DNA of 64,000 nucleotides, from contig OX375881.1 of NCBI GenBank assembly GCA_947359465.1, forward strand, positions 71,757,914 to 71,821,913, read 5' to 3'. Source of the DNA: Metellina segmentata (Eukaryota > Arthropoda > Arachnida > Araneae > Tetragnathidae). The notes beneath the pieces were generated by a model. The model saw only the letters and a program-made list of their open reading frames with translations, was not told the origin of the DNA and ran no database searches. Positions 24,828 through 36,812 of this stretch are shown here, one piece after another. Each line of letters begins with the position of its first letter. The stretch's first letter is position 1. A program made the translations under genes and the position numbers.

Positions 24828-25014
24828 CGGTTGGGGTTTTATGACGCACGAGTCACAATATCAAATAGTATATATACACAATGAATGTTGAAGTGACAAA
24901 GAAGAGAATAATACACCCAGGTAGGAACGCACTTGACAGGAATCGAACCCTGCGCCTCCAACAACTCTCCGATTGCTAGCGCAGTGGGCATATTTACTGA
25001 GCCATGACGGCCCC
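24828..25014 (-). mobile_element. tRNA-derived SINE (family B)
   Basis: On the minus strand the head starts GGGGCCGTCATGGCTCAGT (A-box region), with GGGTTCGATTCCTGTCAAG as the B-box region. A body follows with CTACCTGGGTGTATTATTC and TGTGTATATATAC, ending in CATAAAACCCCAACC. The body differs from family A. Two more copies are at 36668-36812 and 46760-46986. Confidence 0.85.
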
Positions 25015-25194
25015 GATAATAACATGGGCAACTTTCTGAATAGCAAAACAACAAAAACAATCTTAACAGTACAAATTAATTTAATTCCCAACTTGTTTTT
25101 ATATTTATTCTATTAGTCTGTTGTCTTAACTTTTACACTACGGCACGTAGATTTTTTTTTTCAACTGTCGCACAGAACGGCTCTTTTGTCTACA

Positions 25195-25710
25195 TGTCCT
25201 TCCTTTGTACCGTGTGCCAGAAGACTACATATATTCGTTTATATTCATGACCATTTGTAAAAACTTCTTTTTACAACACAATATACCTAATTACCTGAGT
25301 GATAGAGCCTTGAGTGGCATTTACAACTGTTGCTTTCTTTTCATAGTCTTGTGCGGCGTATCGTTTGGCTGGAAGAGATATCACTGGCGCGACCTTCTGC
25401 CTTTCCCGCTAAGCGTTCACACCTCAAGGTCGACAGGGTAGGATACCAAACAAAAAGAGGAACCCTCTGGAAGGTCAGTCGCTGACAGCTCGTAAATGGT
25501 GATCGATGCCAGCGGTTACTTAAAAAGGGGATAACATCCGCCGTACACAGATCTATACCATGCCGCTGGTGTAAACGCAATTTTAGTGGTAACATTCATC
25601 TATCTGCCGCAGCGTAAAGGTTAAAAATTCCTTTGTACCGTGTGCCAGAAGACTACTTATATTCGTTTATATTCATGACCATTTATAAAAACTCCTTTTT
25701 ACAACACAAG
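25195..25710. repeat. ~85-bp direct repeats flanking a 350-bp unique core
   Basis: TTTGTACCGTGTGCCAGAAG...CAACACAA occurs at about 25204-25282 and again at about 25632-25709 in the same orientation with a few changes. The core between them is GC-richer and contains a minus open frame (25341-25595) with no known motif. It could be a decayed element with short direct terminal repeats or a segmental tandem duplication. Confidence 0.6.
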
Positions 25711-26386
25711 TAACATTGTGAATGATCGTCTATCTATGAAAACTTCAAAATCTGTTTCATCATCGGGAGAAAAAAATATTGCTTTGAGATTTAATATGCA
25801 TACAGTGGTGTCAAATTTTGCGAATGAAACAGAACTAACGCACTTCATCTTCTATGAATAAAATCCTGAAAACAAGGTTTATTCTACGGAAAATATATCA
25901 CCTGAGTAATTATGAGTTCGACAAGAGAAGCAACTTGTTCAAATTTCAAGAAATGGTAGACAAAGTTAAATTATACCTGGATTTTCCCAATGAAGTACTC
26001 CGCATTTTATCTTGTATCATTAATACTGACTTGAAATATTGACCAAGAAACTTCCGAAGAAACAAACTTTTACATTTATAGACTGCATCGCACGCGTATC
26101 TGTCATTACAACTCTACTTTGATTCTTTCTCTTGAGTCTATATATCACGATGATTATTTCGGTGAGTAAAAAATTTTCTGTTCTCATTTAGAGAACTAAA
26201 TAAGACAAATAATAACGTGAAATATAGGTTTGGGCGTAAATCAAGCAGTTAATATTTTCATTATTTCTAATGTAATTTCAATTTTTGGGTTTTTTTTTTC
26301 TTGTTGAAATTACATTTTAATAACTAATGTATCATCTGGATATGCATTTTATATCAGAAGATTGAAATAAATTTATACCCTAGTTT

Positions 26387-26560
26387 CCCAAATTATTTTT
26401 CGGCCAAACTATTTTTTAGCCAAAATAGTTTTTGGCCAAACTATTTTTCTTCCAAATTATTTTTCGGCCACACTATTTTTTGGCCAAATTATGTTTTGGC
26501 CAAACTATTTTTTAGCCAGCCTATTTTTTAACCAAACTATTTTTCGGCCAAACTTTACTT
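26387..26560. repeat. 16-bp minisatellite, about ten copies
   Basis: The unit AAACTATTTTTCGGCC is repeated with one to four changes. Because GGCCAAA and TTTGGCC both occur, neighbouring units are partly self-complementary. The flanks 25711-26386 and 26561-27264 are AT-rich and unassigned. Confidence 0.92.
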
Positions 26561-27264
26561 TTCGAAAAAAATTTTCGATGCACCCCCATGGTAAATTATC
26601 TTAACTAATAACAAATTGCAAGTGTAAATTTGTTTATAATTATTGAATTTCAGCAAATATTTGTGTAGCTGATTTAGAATTCATCTAAAGCTAGTTAAGA
26701 AATAACCAACTAGAAAGTTAAATTATAAAGCTATTTATTTAAATGAAAAATCGGAAAGGTAATTACGATAAACCTATAACATATACCATAAACATATAAG
26801 CAAGCACGATTGCTCACTATTATTAGTAATTATATATTATCAATCAAATTAAAAATAAACACATTACTAATAACTAAAAATATTTACTAAAACATGCAAG
26901 CTAACATTCATTTATTACGAAGAGTCGTCTCGTTTTTAGACCGATCGGTCATAATTTACGTTTCACAACGCATAATCCTTACTACTGAAAAATATTTTAG
27001 ACGATAAACTTATTTTTACCGTCTTATTGCCCCCTATTTCACCAGAGGCCTGCATTGCTCCTCAAGATTCCTTAAGCCCACATAGTAGTGATGGAGACGC
27101 GCACACTTTAGGAAATTATACTTCATACAGTTTGCCGGGTTTTATGGAAATAATATCATAACAATGTATGCCTGAGATTCTACACAGATAAGTTTCATGA
27201 AATCATAAAAGTGAGTCGTTAAAATCTAAAAGGAAGTTATGAATTTGAAACTTCTTACAGTCGG

Positions 27265-27547
27265 TGTTGTAAGGCGTTTCACAGACGAAAATAAGGTAGC
27301 TGGATTGGACAGTCAAGTCTTTTATTGGCATGGGCAACACAAACACACAATACAGGAACGTGCACCTCTTGGACGGGCAAACATTACATTAAATTAAAAG
27401 AAATAAATTTTAAATTTAGTTGAATACAACGTCATCAGCCGTCCCCTCCTGACCCGTTGTTCTGTCTGCCTATCGCAAAGCATTCTGGGCCGCTAGTGAC
27501 GACGTAGGTCATGACGTTACAGTGTACCGTGACAAAATATGTCAACA
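27265..27547 (-). mobile_element. Candidate solo LTR (283 bp)
   Basis: The sequence is bounded by the perfect short inverted ends TGTTG...CAACA. On the minus strand a CCAATAAAAGAC poly(A)-signal-like block lies near 27315-27326, about 60 bp before the 3' end, as in retrotransposon LTRs. GC-rich promoter-like DNA lies near the 5' end. I see no matching target-site duplication (GTCGG versus ACGTA) and no internal retroelement genes, so the call rests on ends and layout only. Confidence 0.4.
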
Positions 27548-30016
27548 ACGTAGCATCAGTTTAGTACAAATTGTATCTTGTAGTCATTACTAATGAACTA
27601 AAACGATGAAAATTGCAATTTCAAAATGAATGAAGGGAACCACATATGAGAGAGGTTTTCTGTAAAGCTAAAAACAGAGGGTTCTCGTTTTTCGGTAATT
27701 TCTTCATTGGCATGCTAGTGAAATGCAATTTCAGCATGTCGCTTAAATTAAAAATTACCACTAAACACCGCCCAAATGGTGATAAATCAAGTTTGCTCAT
27801 GGTTTTTTTTTCTGGTAGTTTGTGTCCCTATCTAGAAAATACTTCTCAACAGCAGGCAACAGATTTGAATCACTTTTTAAACTGCATGCCATTAATTGTT
27901 AATACTTCTCAAACTGCAAGTCCTAAAAACCAACCTTCATACAAAAGCTAAGAAAAGCCTTTAATCTAAATCTCCGGCAGTACTATGAAAAGCGAAAATG
28001 AAGACTATTATAATAATCTGGAATAAAAATGCGTTATATACACCAACATTTCAATACAATGAGAATACATTAAGTACACTGGTAAGTATAAGTCTACTGG
28101 GTTTTCACCTAGTATGAATTAACTATTAAATTTTCAATGCATTCTCACATCCAGATAGTGTTATAAAGGTAAAAGGAATTTCTAGACCCAGCTGTTACAT
28201 GAACTCCAACTCACAAGTTAAGGATAAAAAAAGACATCAACACAATTGATGTATTAATATTTCAGTTTTCCATTACCTTACAGTCACTGAGAAGTCCTCA
28301 CTATTCTGCATAACTGTCAAACCCATACTGCAATGCGATATAGGGACTAGCAAACACTCTTATTAACGATTATTTAAAGCGTGATACATTTCACAATTGC
28401 CTGATACTTGCCACCCGCTTGTTAGACGGTGTAAGCTTTCGCAATTACAGTCATCTTATACACAAGGCACATACGAGTTATGCTGTTTCAGTGATTTGAA
28501 TATACGAACACATCACTTGACTATGAATTTTTGAATAGAAGTCGGTGCCTCGAAGTCTCACTCCATTCATTTTGTGTGTCCTAATTTTTGAACCATTTAA
28601 TGCTTATTTTAGGTTCCAGTTTTAATAACATGTGGTAAATAGGCGAAAATTGCAAGTAAATGTCGATTTGAGATGATAGTCATTTATTCGTTTCGCTTAT
28701 ATTACCTACTGATGGTATACAAGTTATGGACATCAGATATGTAAGGTAACGATGTTTTTTGGTGCTTGTGCAATTTGGTTATGTTCAATGTGGCGAAGGC
28801 TTAATAAATTGAGATTTGAGTGTTTATGATGTTCGTCAATATTCATGTCCCAGAATTGTTGCAGGTTGATTTATTCTGCGTGACTGACTAAATAAAAATC
28901 TCAGTATGAAAGTAATAAGCATCGAAGGCATGTTAAGTTTTTTTACAATTATTTACCATCATGTTTTCCCTTCTCAGTTCAATTTAAACTTCAAGTAGTT
29001 TTTCAAATTTCTATAACATTATTCCATTCTGAAATACAAATCAACGCACTTATTATTGACTCGCGCTGTGGTTTGCATGAAACCATTAAATAAACGCTTG
29101 CTTATAAATATCCTAGGGATCACCTTGGCTAAATATTTTTGCCAACCTGTGAGTTGTAAGTTTAGGTGTTGACCTCGTCACAAAAACTCCATTCACTAAC
29201 ACGAACAAGGACACTCCTACATAACGAACAGCAATAAGCTGCAAACGCAAGAAAACACAACTGATAGTTGAATCAGTTTATAACTATATGCTCTCGAGAA
29301 ATAACGCAATAAAACTCAATTCACCAGCAAAAATACAAAACGAGCGTTTTCAGTTGATTAATATGGATAGCTCCTCACTTTAGAACTCGACCTTCCTTCC
29401 AACCAACGTTTAGCACCTCCTAAAAGTAAAATTAATTTACAACGCATTGGACCGTAAACAGCGAACTCCAACTTTAACACCTCTTTTCTAATTATTTCCC
29501 CTCTTTATCACCCACATTACACGTATCAGACGTTTAACCTCTTAGGTGTAGTAAAAACAACAGCGGGAAAAAACCGACACTGAACAAAGAAAGGGGAAAA
29601 CAGTAATGATTTTCCCCATTTGGGGATTTTATAGCTAATAAAACCGCAAACATATATATGTATGGGTTGACGATTTTAGTAATAAACAACGTATTACGAA
29701 CATAGGAAGAGGTGGAAGGTGAGATAATTGATTTAAGTACAGAAGGATTGTCGTAAAAGCGATTTTCATTAAGTTTTACGGCGAGCTTATCGTAATAGCG
29801 TTGGAGAGGCGATTTTTTTTTAACTTTTCAAGTGTTAAGAGATGTTGTTTTCAGTTTGATAAACATTTATTCGCACAGGAAATGCCTTACCGCGTTGGTA
29901 ATCTCGTAAAGGGAAGTAAATGTTTAGTTTTTGAGATAAATAGGTAGCTCTATTTTGAGAAGTCTGACGGATGAATTTGTTTGGGGTGTAGCGTACCAAT
30001 TATTGTTTTCATAAAT
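27548..30016. other. AT-rich stretch without recognised genes
   Basis: A 101-codon plus-strand open frame at 27646-27951 has no recognisable domain or codon structure. No repeat shared with the rest of the window was noticed. Confidence 0.45.
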
Positions 30017-30239
30017 TAACCCTCCAATTGTTTACAACGAGACACTTAGCTCATTAAGATATTAAAAAATTTTGCTAATAACGATATATCTCGCCATCAA
30101 GATATTGCCAATTTCTTTATGATGACGTTATCAAGATCTGTTCAGTTTTCTTCTAATGACAAGATGTATTTCGTCCATGAAGATATGTTAATGCTTTTGT
30201 TAATGACGTGATACCTAGTTACGACGCCCATAAGGTTTG
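30017..30239. mobile_element. piggyBac-like MITE, copy 1 (~223 bp)
   Basis: The left end is TTAACCCTCCAATTG, the classic TTAA target plus CCCT start of piggyBac-type ends. The right end, AAGGTTTGA, is degraded. The interior follows the same order of ~43-bp units as the copy at 39307-39531, including TTTTGCTAAT, CTCGCCATCAAGATATTGCC, TCAGTTTTCTTCTAATGAC and TTAATGACGTGATACC. There is no coding capacity. Confidence 0.72.
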
Positions 30240-30269
30240 AATTTATCATATGTTTAAACATTACTTATG

Positions 30270-30344
30270 ATTTAGAAAACTACCTGGAGAAATTTTACAT
30301 TATAATATGTAAAATGCAAAATTTTTCCAGGTATTTTTCTAAAT
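30270..30344. repeat. 75-bp near-perfect inverted repeat (hairpin)
   Basis: The 27-bp arm beginning ATTTAGAAAACTACCTGGA is matched at 25 of 27 positions by the complement of the far arm. The loop itself contains TTTTACAT...ATGTAAAA. It lies 30 bp after the piggyBac-like MITE. It may be a fold-back element. Confidence 0.85.
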
Positions 30345-31880
30345 AAAAATTAATTTTGAAACACGAAAAAAATTCAACTCTTCGTGGTCTTGACGATACG
30401 TTTTTAGATTATAATGTTTTAGAATGTATCTATTGAATAACTTCTAGATGATCATGAGTTGGTCGCTTTTGGACTTACTTGTACAGCATGGATTTTTGGA
30501 TTTAGTCTAAGTTAAACCTTGACCAAAGGCATTAGTAACACGAAGAATATCGGTGTGTCGGAAGGCGGGAAATTAAAATTGTTTACATAAATTTGGTCAG
30601 GAGTTAATATTTGAAAGTATAGACGTAAACTGATAATTATTTTTCTTTGAAGGGAAAGGTATTGGACTTCGTGAGTCGTTTTTGTAGCATTGGTTTTAAT
30701 CTTGTGTGAAATTAGTCCCCAATTGCCAGTTCCCTCAAAATCGCTCCTACTATAATCCCCTTTACACTCAGTATACGTGACAAATCTCAGTTTACATGAC
30801 ACAGACCATCGACATGCTTAGATAAGCCTAAAAACATACATATTTTAATGCTTATACAAGAGATATAAAACTCTCAACGAGTTATAAATACACAAAAGAT
30901 TTCAGTAAAGATATAAAAAGCTCTGTGAAGTGAATCGCTTGTTTAAACACAGATATATCAGATATAAATGTGTACAAGAATTTACTATCGGTTAAAAACG
31001 TTCTGTGAAGCGCATATGAAAATTATATATCAAATTCTGTGTAATCTGTTAATTTTGGTATTGTAAGATGGAAAAACCTTCCCACATTTTTTGTGAGTGA
31101 TTTTATTTAGTATATGGTAATGTTTTATAAAATAAACATGTAATAAATAAACATAAAAAGTTTTTCATAAAAGCTTGAAAACTGACACTAAATTAAACAA
31201 TTCATCTTGTCATTACATGCTTTACTTTTTCTCTACTTATCATTTTGTTTTCATTTTTAAATTCAAAAATTCACTCATTCGTATTAAACCCATAAGCAAG
31301 TCGCAAAACATATTTCAAAATGCTGTGCTTTGGTCTTAATGTCTTTCTTGGTAATTTTTTTTTCGTCATAAGCATTGCATTTGGATATCAAAAGTGTTTA
31401 AAACTTTTTGTTTATGAAAACAAATTTGGAATGTTTCCTCGAAAAACAAGTTGAAACGTGTAAAAAATTATTAAGCGTTTTTTGGAAATATTAAAGGTGC
31501 AATTTTTCAATACAGAAAAGACATCAATAAATCACCGAGCGTGGTATAGATCTAAATCAGACTAAATAAAGAAATAATGGTCCCTCGGGTCAAAAAAAAT
31601 TCCAAGAATATCCAAGACCACAAGCTTGATTTCGTATTCCAAGAATACTCGGGTCCAACCGCACGAAACACCCCAAATCGGAACAACGTTATCAAAAGCA
31701 CGGAGCCCACGAAAACGTATCCGATATTCAAATAAAATAAAACACAAAAGCAACACTTTTGAAATCCGAGACGATGTTTGACCAACTCCTATAATGACCG
31801 GGCACCTTATCAACTGCCTTCATCGGTTTTGAACTTGTGCGAATGTATTTATATTAATGTCTCTGGAGTGGAAACCTCGT
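30345..31880. other. AT-rich stretch without recognised genes
   Basis: Open frames at 30512-30802 and 31552-31813 (minus strand) carry no known motif. No tandem structure was seen. Confidence 0.45.
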
Positions 31881-32180
31881 AAATTATCTTCAAAACGGTC
31901 TTTCCTTTCAACAGCGGGTAATAATTACTATAGCACTGGTAATTAATTACGCCGTCCATATTTAATGGAGGGTTTGTGGTGCGGTTGCCCGCTAGCATTT
32001 CCCGGTTAGAATTTGTTTTCTCTTAATTTCAATCATACAGTAGAAAAGGAAAGGCAAGGGCGGTGTTGTGTGTACGACCGTTGCACGCTGGCTTGGTTTG
32101 TTAATCACCGTGGCAATGTTTTCGTTATGACCCGATCAATTGAATTTTATCTGGTTTTTCGTTGTTTTTGCTAGATGGAA
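31880..32180. promoter_or_regulatory. Unique island with homeodomain and Runx-like sites; candidate enhancer
   Basis: GGTAATTAATTACGCC is a palindromic homeodomain-type site. GGTGCGGTTGCC contains a Runx-like TGCGGTT. The GC content is higher than the flanks and no open frame persists. Inference only. Confidence 0.28.
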
Positions 32181-32868
32181 TTTGTAGCTTTCGATTTGGC
32201 AATCAATCACACTGTTTTGGAGAATTGAATGATAATAGGAGTTGAAAATAGAATCCGGATCTGGTTATGTAAATGTATGCAGTCAATCATTATGTAATAA
32301 TTCGTTTGGGGAATTAAAAATTGATTTATATAGTTTATAATATTGTTTAGCCGGCGTTGGTAACAGTTCGTACGGAACGATGTATGTTAAAATTAGTTCA
32401 TTGCTATTAACATTGCAATAACCTCGAGTAATGTGTTCTGTGCTTTGAATTTCATATGATTTGAATAATTACCATATTACGGTCTAATTAACCAAGTAAA
32501 GCAAAAAATGCCCATAGTAACAAATCGAATAGAACCAAAGCAATGGGAAATTAATACATTAAATTATATTATTTATAAATTGAATTGATCATTTATATTG
32601 ATTTATTAACAGATATTATTCATCCTATAATTAATTTTAATCTTGTTGGTCGACAACTAAAGATATTTCCATAAAACATTAGAACAGTGAACTAAAAGTC
32701 ATCGACTTCGTCTATCGAAAAGTATTTCATCGTGGAGATACGTTTCAATGGCTGCATGTACGACCGTATTGTAAATTTATTTTTAATGGCATTTTAAGTT
32801 CATCAAAAATACATGCAATTTGATTTCATTTACATTTCAGAAGCATTTTAGAATTCTAAAACAAAGAC

Positions 32869-32904
32869 ATCTTCAATCACAGATAAATATCTGTGATTGA
32901 AGAT
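32869..32904. repeat. Perfect 17-bp-arm palindrome
   Basis: ATCTTCAATCACAGATA is followed after two bases by its exact complement. It lies in otherwise unremarkable AT-rich DNA. Confidence 0.97.
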
Positions 32905-33396
32905 ATATTTTATCATAATGTAATGTGGTGGTATATAATGTTACTAACGTTCTTTAACTCTATATATGAAATAGTTTTGATAATAGATATTATATTTTGA
33001 TATTTTATATTGAAATAGGGAAGTAAGCTATTAATGAGTTGGAATGTAAAATTATAATTTTCTAATACAATAAAATACAAACATTTTTCTTCTCATTTCG
33101 ATAAAGTTTGTACCACTATCTTCTCCATCAGCTTAGGTAATTAGTTGGTGTGTCTTAGCTCGGCAAAGAAATTATTAAGATAAATTTAAATACTGAATAC
33201 GTTCGCACAATTGTTCTCAGAGCCATTTCTGAATGGGATGATAGCTGTGCATTTGCACGTGGCTGAAAAAGTTAGGAACGGGCAAAAGCTTCCAACTTCA
33301 AATAAATATACTCAGGTATAAATTTTCTGGAATTTATAACTTTATAGTTGTGTTGGTCTATGTGGATTCTTTTTGCGATTGTTATGCAATATACTT

Positions 33397-33428
33397 ATTT
33401 TTGAATATACGTCAGTATATTCAAAAAT
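33397..33428. repeat. 14-bp-arm inverted repeat
   Basis: ATTTTTGAATATAC, a 4-base GTCA spacer, then the exact complement. Confidence 0.95.
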
Positions 33429-33632
33429 TAGTCGTAAAGGACAGGAATGTTTTGAGAGGGAGAGCCCACGAAACTTAAATCCTTCCCGAAAAGACTGAAA
33501 TTAAAAATATATCAAAATATCATGCCTGAAGCTAATAATTTCAGAGAAGATTGAAGCTTAATACATTATAGTGTAAATATACGTAAAAATTCGTCATTTT
33601 GAAAACAGTCGGAAAGATCATTAAACTTAATG

Positions 33633-34218
33633 TTAATTTAACATGACGGGATTTAGTGAACTTGGAGAAAAGAAGACAGGGTCATTCAAAGTTATTTTCT
33701 CCATACTTGGCTGATGAAGGGCTTTGGCACTGTTTTTGAGCAGAGGGGGACTTGCTGAGATTTGAAGTAGGTGGCTCATACCTCAGGAACTGCCCTGATA
33801 AAAAAAGGACAATCAGGTTGCAAATGCATCCTGACATCAATCAGGGTACTAATCCATGCTGTGTTGTTCTTTTGTTCTGTAATGTTTACTTAGTGTAAGT
33901 ACTGGACCTTTACCGACCAAAACATCGACCTGTTCTCTGAACCTTTCAAAAAATCGCCAAAACAAAGCGTGAAATAAATCAGGACACAGCCGGTCCCAAA
34001 TGACCACCTAACCACTAATCATCGCTCAGTGAGGAATCCGAATAGATCTCAATCCCATCATGATCGGAAATTTCCACCGATCTCGGGGCACGCATCGATG
34101 AACTTTGCAAATTCCAACTTCCCATTGTACGCAAATTACACATAAGATCGGAGATTGAAAGAGACACAGAAGGACTATATCCACCTCCCGATAAGAAGCT
34201 CTTTTTTATTTGTTTCAT
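33633..34218 (-). other. GC-richer stretch with short minus-strand open frames; unassigned
   Basis: The frame at 34015-34218 (67 codons) has protein-like composition and ends in an acidic Ser/Asp-rich tail (EIYSDSSLSDD). An in-frame stop lies just before its ATG. A second small frame (49 codons, 33633-33779) follows downstream. No known domain and no clear acceptor were found. It could be a decayed transposon gene, an unrecognised exon or chance. Confidence 0.25.
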
Positions 34219-35950
34219 CAGGGGTCAGCACAATCAAGAACGGCAAAGGGGCCAATCTGAATCTTGTTCCAAATGGTTGATGGTTTTGTAATGAGATTGG
34301 GGATTCGGCTGTTTTGTTGGTATTTTACCGTCACAATAGCTATCGTTTCGACGATAAAGAAATTTCGTCCCTCACTAGGGAATAATCAACCGTTCCTGAA
34401 CGAAATAAATAACTGTGTTTGACTTTTCGATGGAGGGTTAGTGTCACTTAAGTGGAGTTCCAATGTTACTGAATTGGCTAGCAAAAAAAAAGTAAAGGAT
34501 TTCATATCAACCTTTCGAGTTAATACTAAGTTTCCTATTTGGGATACATTCTGATCCATAGATGAATGTCGGACAGATTTTGTTTTCCCATTTGAAGATT
34601 TTAAAGCTTCGATGCCTTAAGAAATAATGCAATTTCTAAGAATTTTATCAGGCTATTCAAAAATCTGAATCTCAAAGTTTCGTCATTTAATGTTATGCAA
34701 ATTAAAGTTATGCTGCTTATGTAAGTATTTGATGCTTTATACCATTAAAAAAACATAAGAGCACTCTATCGATTGTTTCTTGAGAGCGATCATATTTTAT
34801 CTGATGTTAATTATTGTATATTTATATACTAACCATATAATAACCTCTACTAATTACTCTACTATTTACCTATATTCCAGACTTAATATTCACAATTCGA
34901 CATAAAAAAAATTCAAATGTCCCCAAGTTGAGAAGGTAATTAGAGTTGCTGTTTGAATTGGATGAATTTTGTTTCCTGGAGAGTTCAAATATCTTCATAG
35001 AGGTCTTAACAAAGGTGGCCGTATTTACATGTTGACACGACAAAATAAGGAAAATTTCAAAAATCCAGGTCTTTGGTTTGTTTTCTTTTCTTTATTCTAT
35101 AATAAAGCAATTTTACTACCTGATAGTTAGTTACATATAGATTAAACTACGTTTCGTTCATTTACGAAAAAGCACTCGTAGATATTTCAAAATAAAATAC
35201 CCATCGTTTCACCTTAAATATATGTCTGCACCTTGGAAGCGGAGTAAACTATATCACAAAATAATTTTGTTTCGGAAAAGCAGTTGAAAGTATTTTTTCG
35301 ACTTCTCCAATTAATCGCCATTTATTTGGTAACATATTTCATAATTACTATGATTTTTTGAAACATTGATTTTAGAATTAATCTTTATATAAAAAAATTT
35401 AACATTATTGTAAAGTTTATTTTAAAAAATTGGACGTAGTTTCTTGCCTTCCACTGAAACAAACAAAAATAATAATATAGTAGCTTGTGCAGCTTCATTT
35501 TTGAAGAGCTAGTGGATGAACAAACGGAGAAGTCGGGAATTTCCTAACAGAAAACTCAAAAGTACACATAAAGTATCCGATAGAACTTCCTCGCTACCGA
35601 TTCCTGCTGGTATGGCGCCGAAGTCAAAGGTTCCCCGACAATTTATATCGTTCCTCCTACAGGGTTCACAACAGAATTACGCTTACCCTCGTTCAAACTC
35701 GCACCATAAAAGTTGTGGTGAGCCAGAAGGAAAACTCAATGAGTATAAATTTTTAAAGTTCTATAACCATAACATCTTTATTCTGGGGGTCGACTACTTG
35801 TAAGGATAGCGTAACACGACAAGGAGACAAGAGGATTTTAGAGAAGATTGACCGTTCTGGGAGGACCATATAATAGAAAATAAGAGCACTGACAAGTAAT
35901 TGCACAGTGCCACACGATTAAGTCAGAGTCTGATGACAAATTGTTGGTGC
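34219..35950. other. AT-rich stretch; one unassigned open frame
   Basis: A plus frame at 35516-35803 (95 codons) is basic and Ser-rich (includes LPIPAGMAPKSKVPRQF) but has no recognisable domain. The rest shows no repeat or gene signature. Confidence 0.35.
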
Positions 35951-35959
35951 GTTACCAAC

Positions 35960-36030
35960 CTAGTGATACAACGAGATACCTCATCGAAGATCTTTTCAAT
36001 TTTGCTACAGACGAGATGTCACGTCGAAAC
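35960..36030. mobile_element. piggyBac-like MITE, degenerate fragment
   Basis: ACGAGATACCTCATCGAAGA, CAATTTTGCTACAGACGAGA and TGTCACGTCG match the ~43-bp internal units of the MITE at 39307-39531. The ends are missing. Confidence 0.5.
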
Positions 36031-36150
36031 GAAACTTCCCTATTACTCCAAGAGGAGCAAAGGTCCAAGTAGGAAAAACAACCCCTTTACCAGAACTGGA
36101 TACAGCAAAGGCAAGCCACTACTGGGAAGTCTAAGACACGAAGATGGTAT

Positions 36151-36193
36151 TGTTAATTAAGTTCGCCCTGGAGCAACACAACGGGCTATTGGT
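36151..36193 (-). mobile_element. SINE family A, 3' end fragment
   Basis: GAGCAACACAACGGGCTATT next to GTTAATTAAGTTCGCC, the last ~40 bp of the family, about 77 bp before a full copy in the same orientation. Confidence 0.72.
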
Positions 36194-36269
36194 TATTCCG
36201 TGACTCAAATCAAACAGAACTCTTCCAATTTACAATCCGTTAAGAAAATTAAAGGATTTCGTAATTTTG

Positions 36270-36572
36270 TAATTAACATCGTACTAGAGCAACACAACGG
36301 GCTATTGACAACGGTCCGGGATCAAACCTGGTGGGAAAGATCTAAGGCAACACCATGTAATTTTGATCTACCATCAGTTGACGAGGTCACACTTGAGCTA
36401 GCACCCCGTTCCCTAAATTTTCAAACCACGTCAACGTGAGGACATTTGAGGTCATGGAAGATTTAACGTGCACCATCGCCCTTTTTACAAGACGGACTTT
36501 AGTTGGATTCGAACTCGCAACACTACGTTTTCTAATCCGTTAAACTTCCAACCGGGCTACCGCGATCCCTCA
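36270..36572 (-). mobile_element. SINE family A, near full-length copy
   Basis: On the minus strand a tRNA-like head (GGTAGCCCGGTTGGAAGTTT, then GAGTTCGAATCCAAC as B box) runs through the family body to the 3' end CGTTGTGTTGCTCTAGTACG. The head sequence differs more from the 815-1150 copy than the body does, consistent with a separate subfamily. Confidence 0.87.
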
Positions 36573-36667
36573 CTCGAAGATAAGTCACCAGAAAGTTAAG
36601 ACGAAGAAATGCAAGGATTGGGTTAAATTGATTTCTATAGTGCAAGTTCTATATTTTCTAACCGGGT

Positions 36668-36812
36668 CAAACACAAGAGAACGTCAAGGAGCACATGGGA
36701 AGTTTTACTGACAGAAAGAGAAGGTACACCCAGGCTAAGTTACAGGAATCAAACTTGCGTTAAACAAGATTACAAGACCCAGACCACAGACCCATTAAAT
36801 CACGTCGTCCTG
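36668..36812 (-). mobile_element. SINE family B copy, diverged
   Basis: Minus strand: AGTTTGATTCCTGTAACTTA (B-box region) followed by GCCTGGGTGTACCTTCTCTT and TGTCAGTAAAACTTC match the body order of the 24828-25014 copy. It lies 96 bp from a family A copy. Confidence 0.65.
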
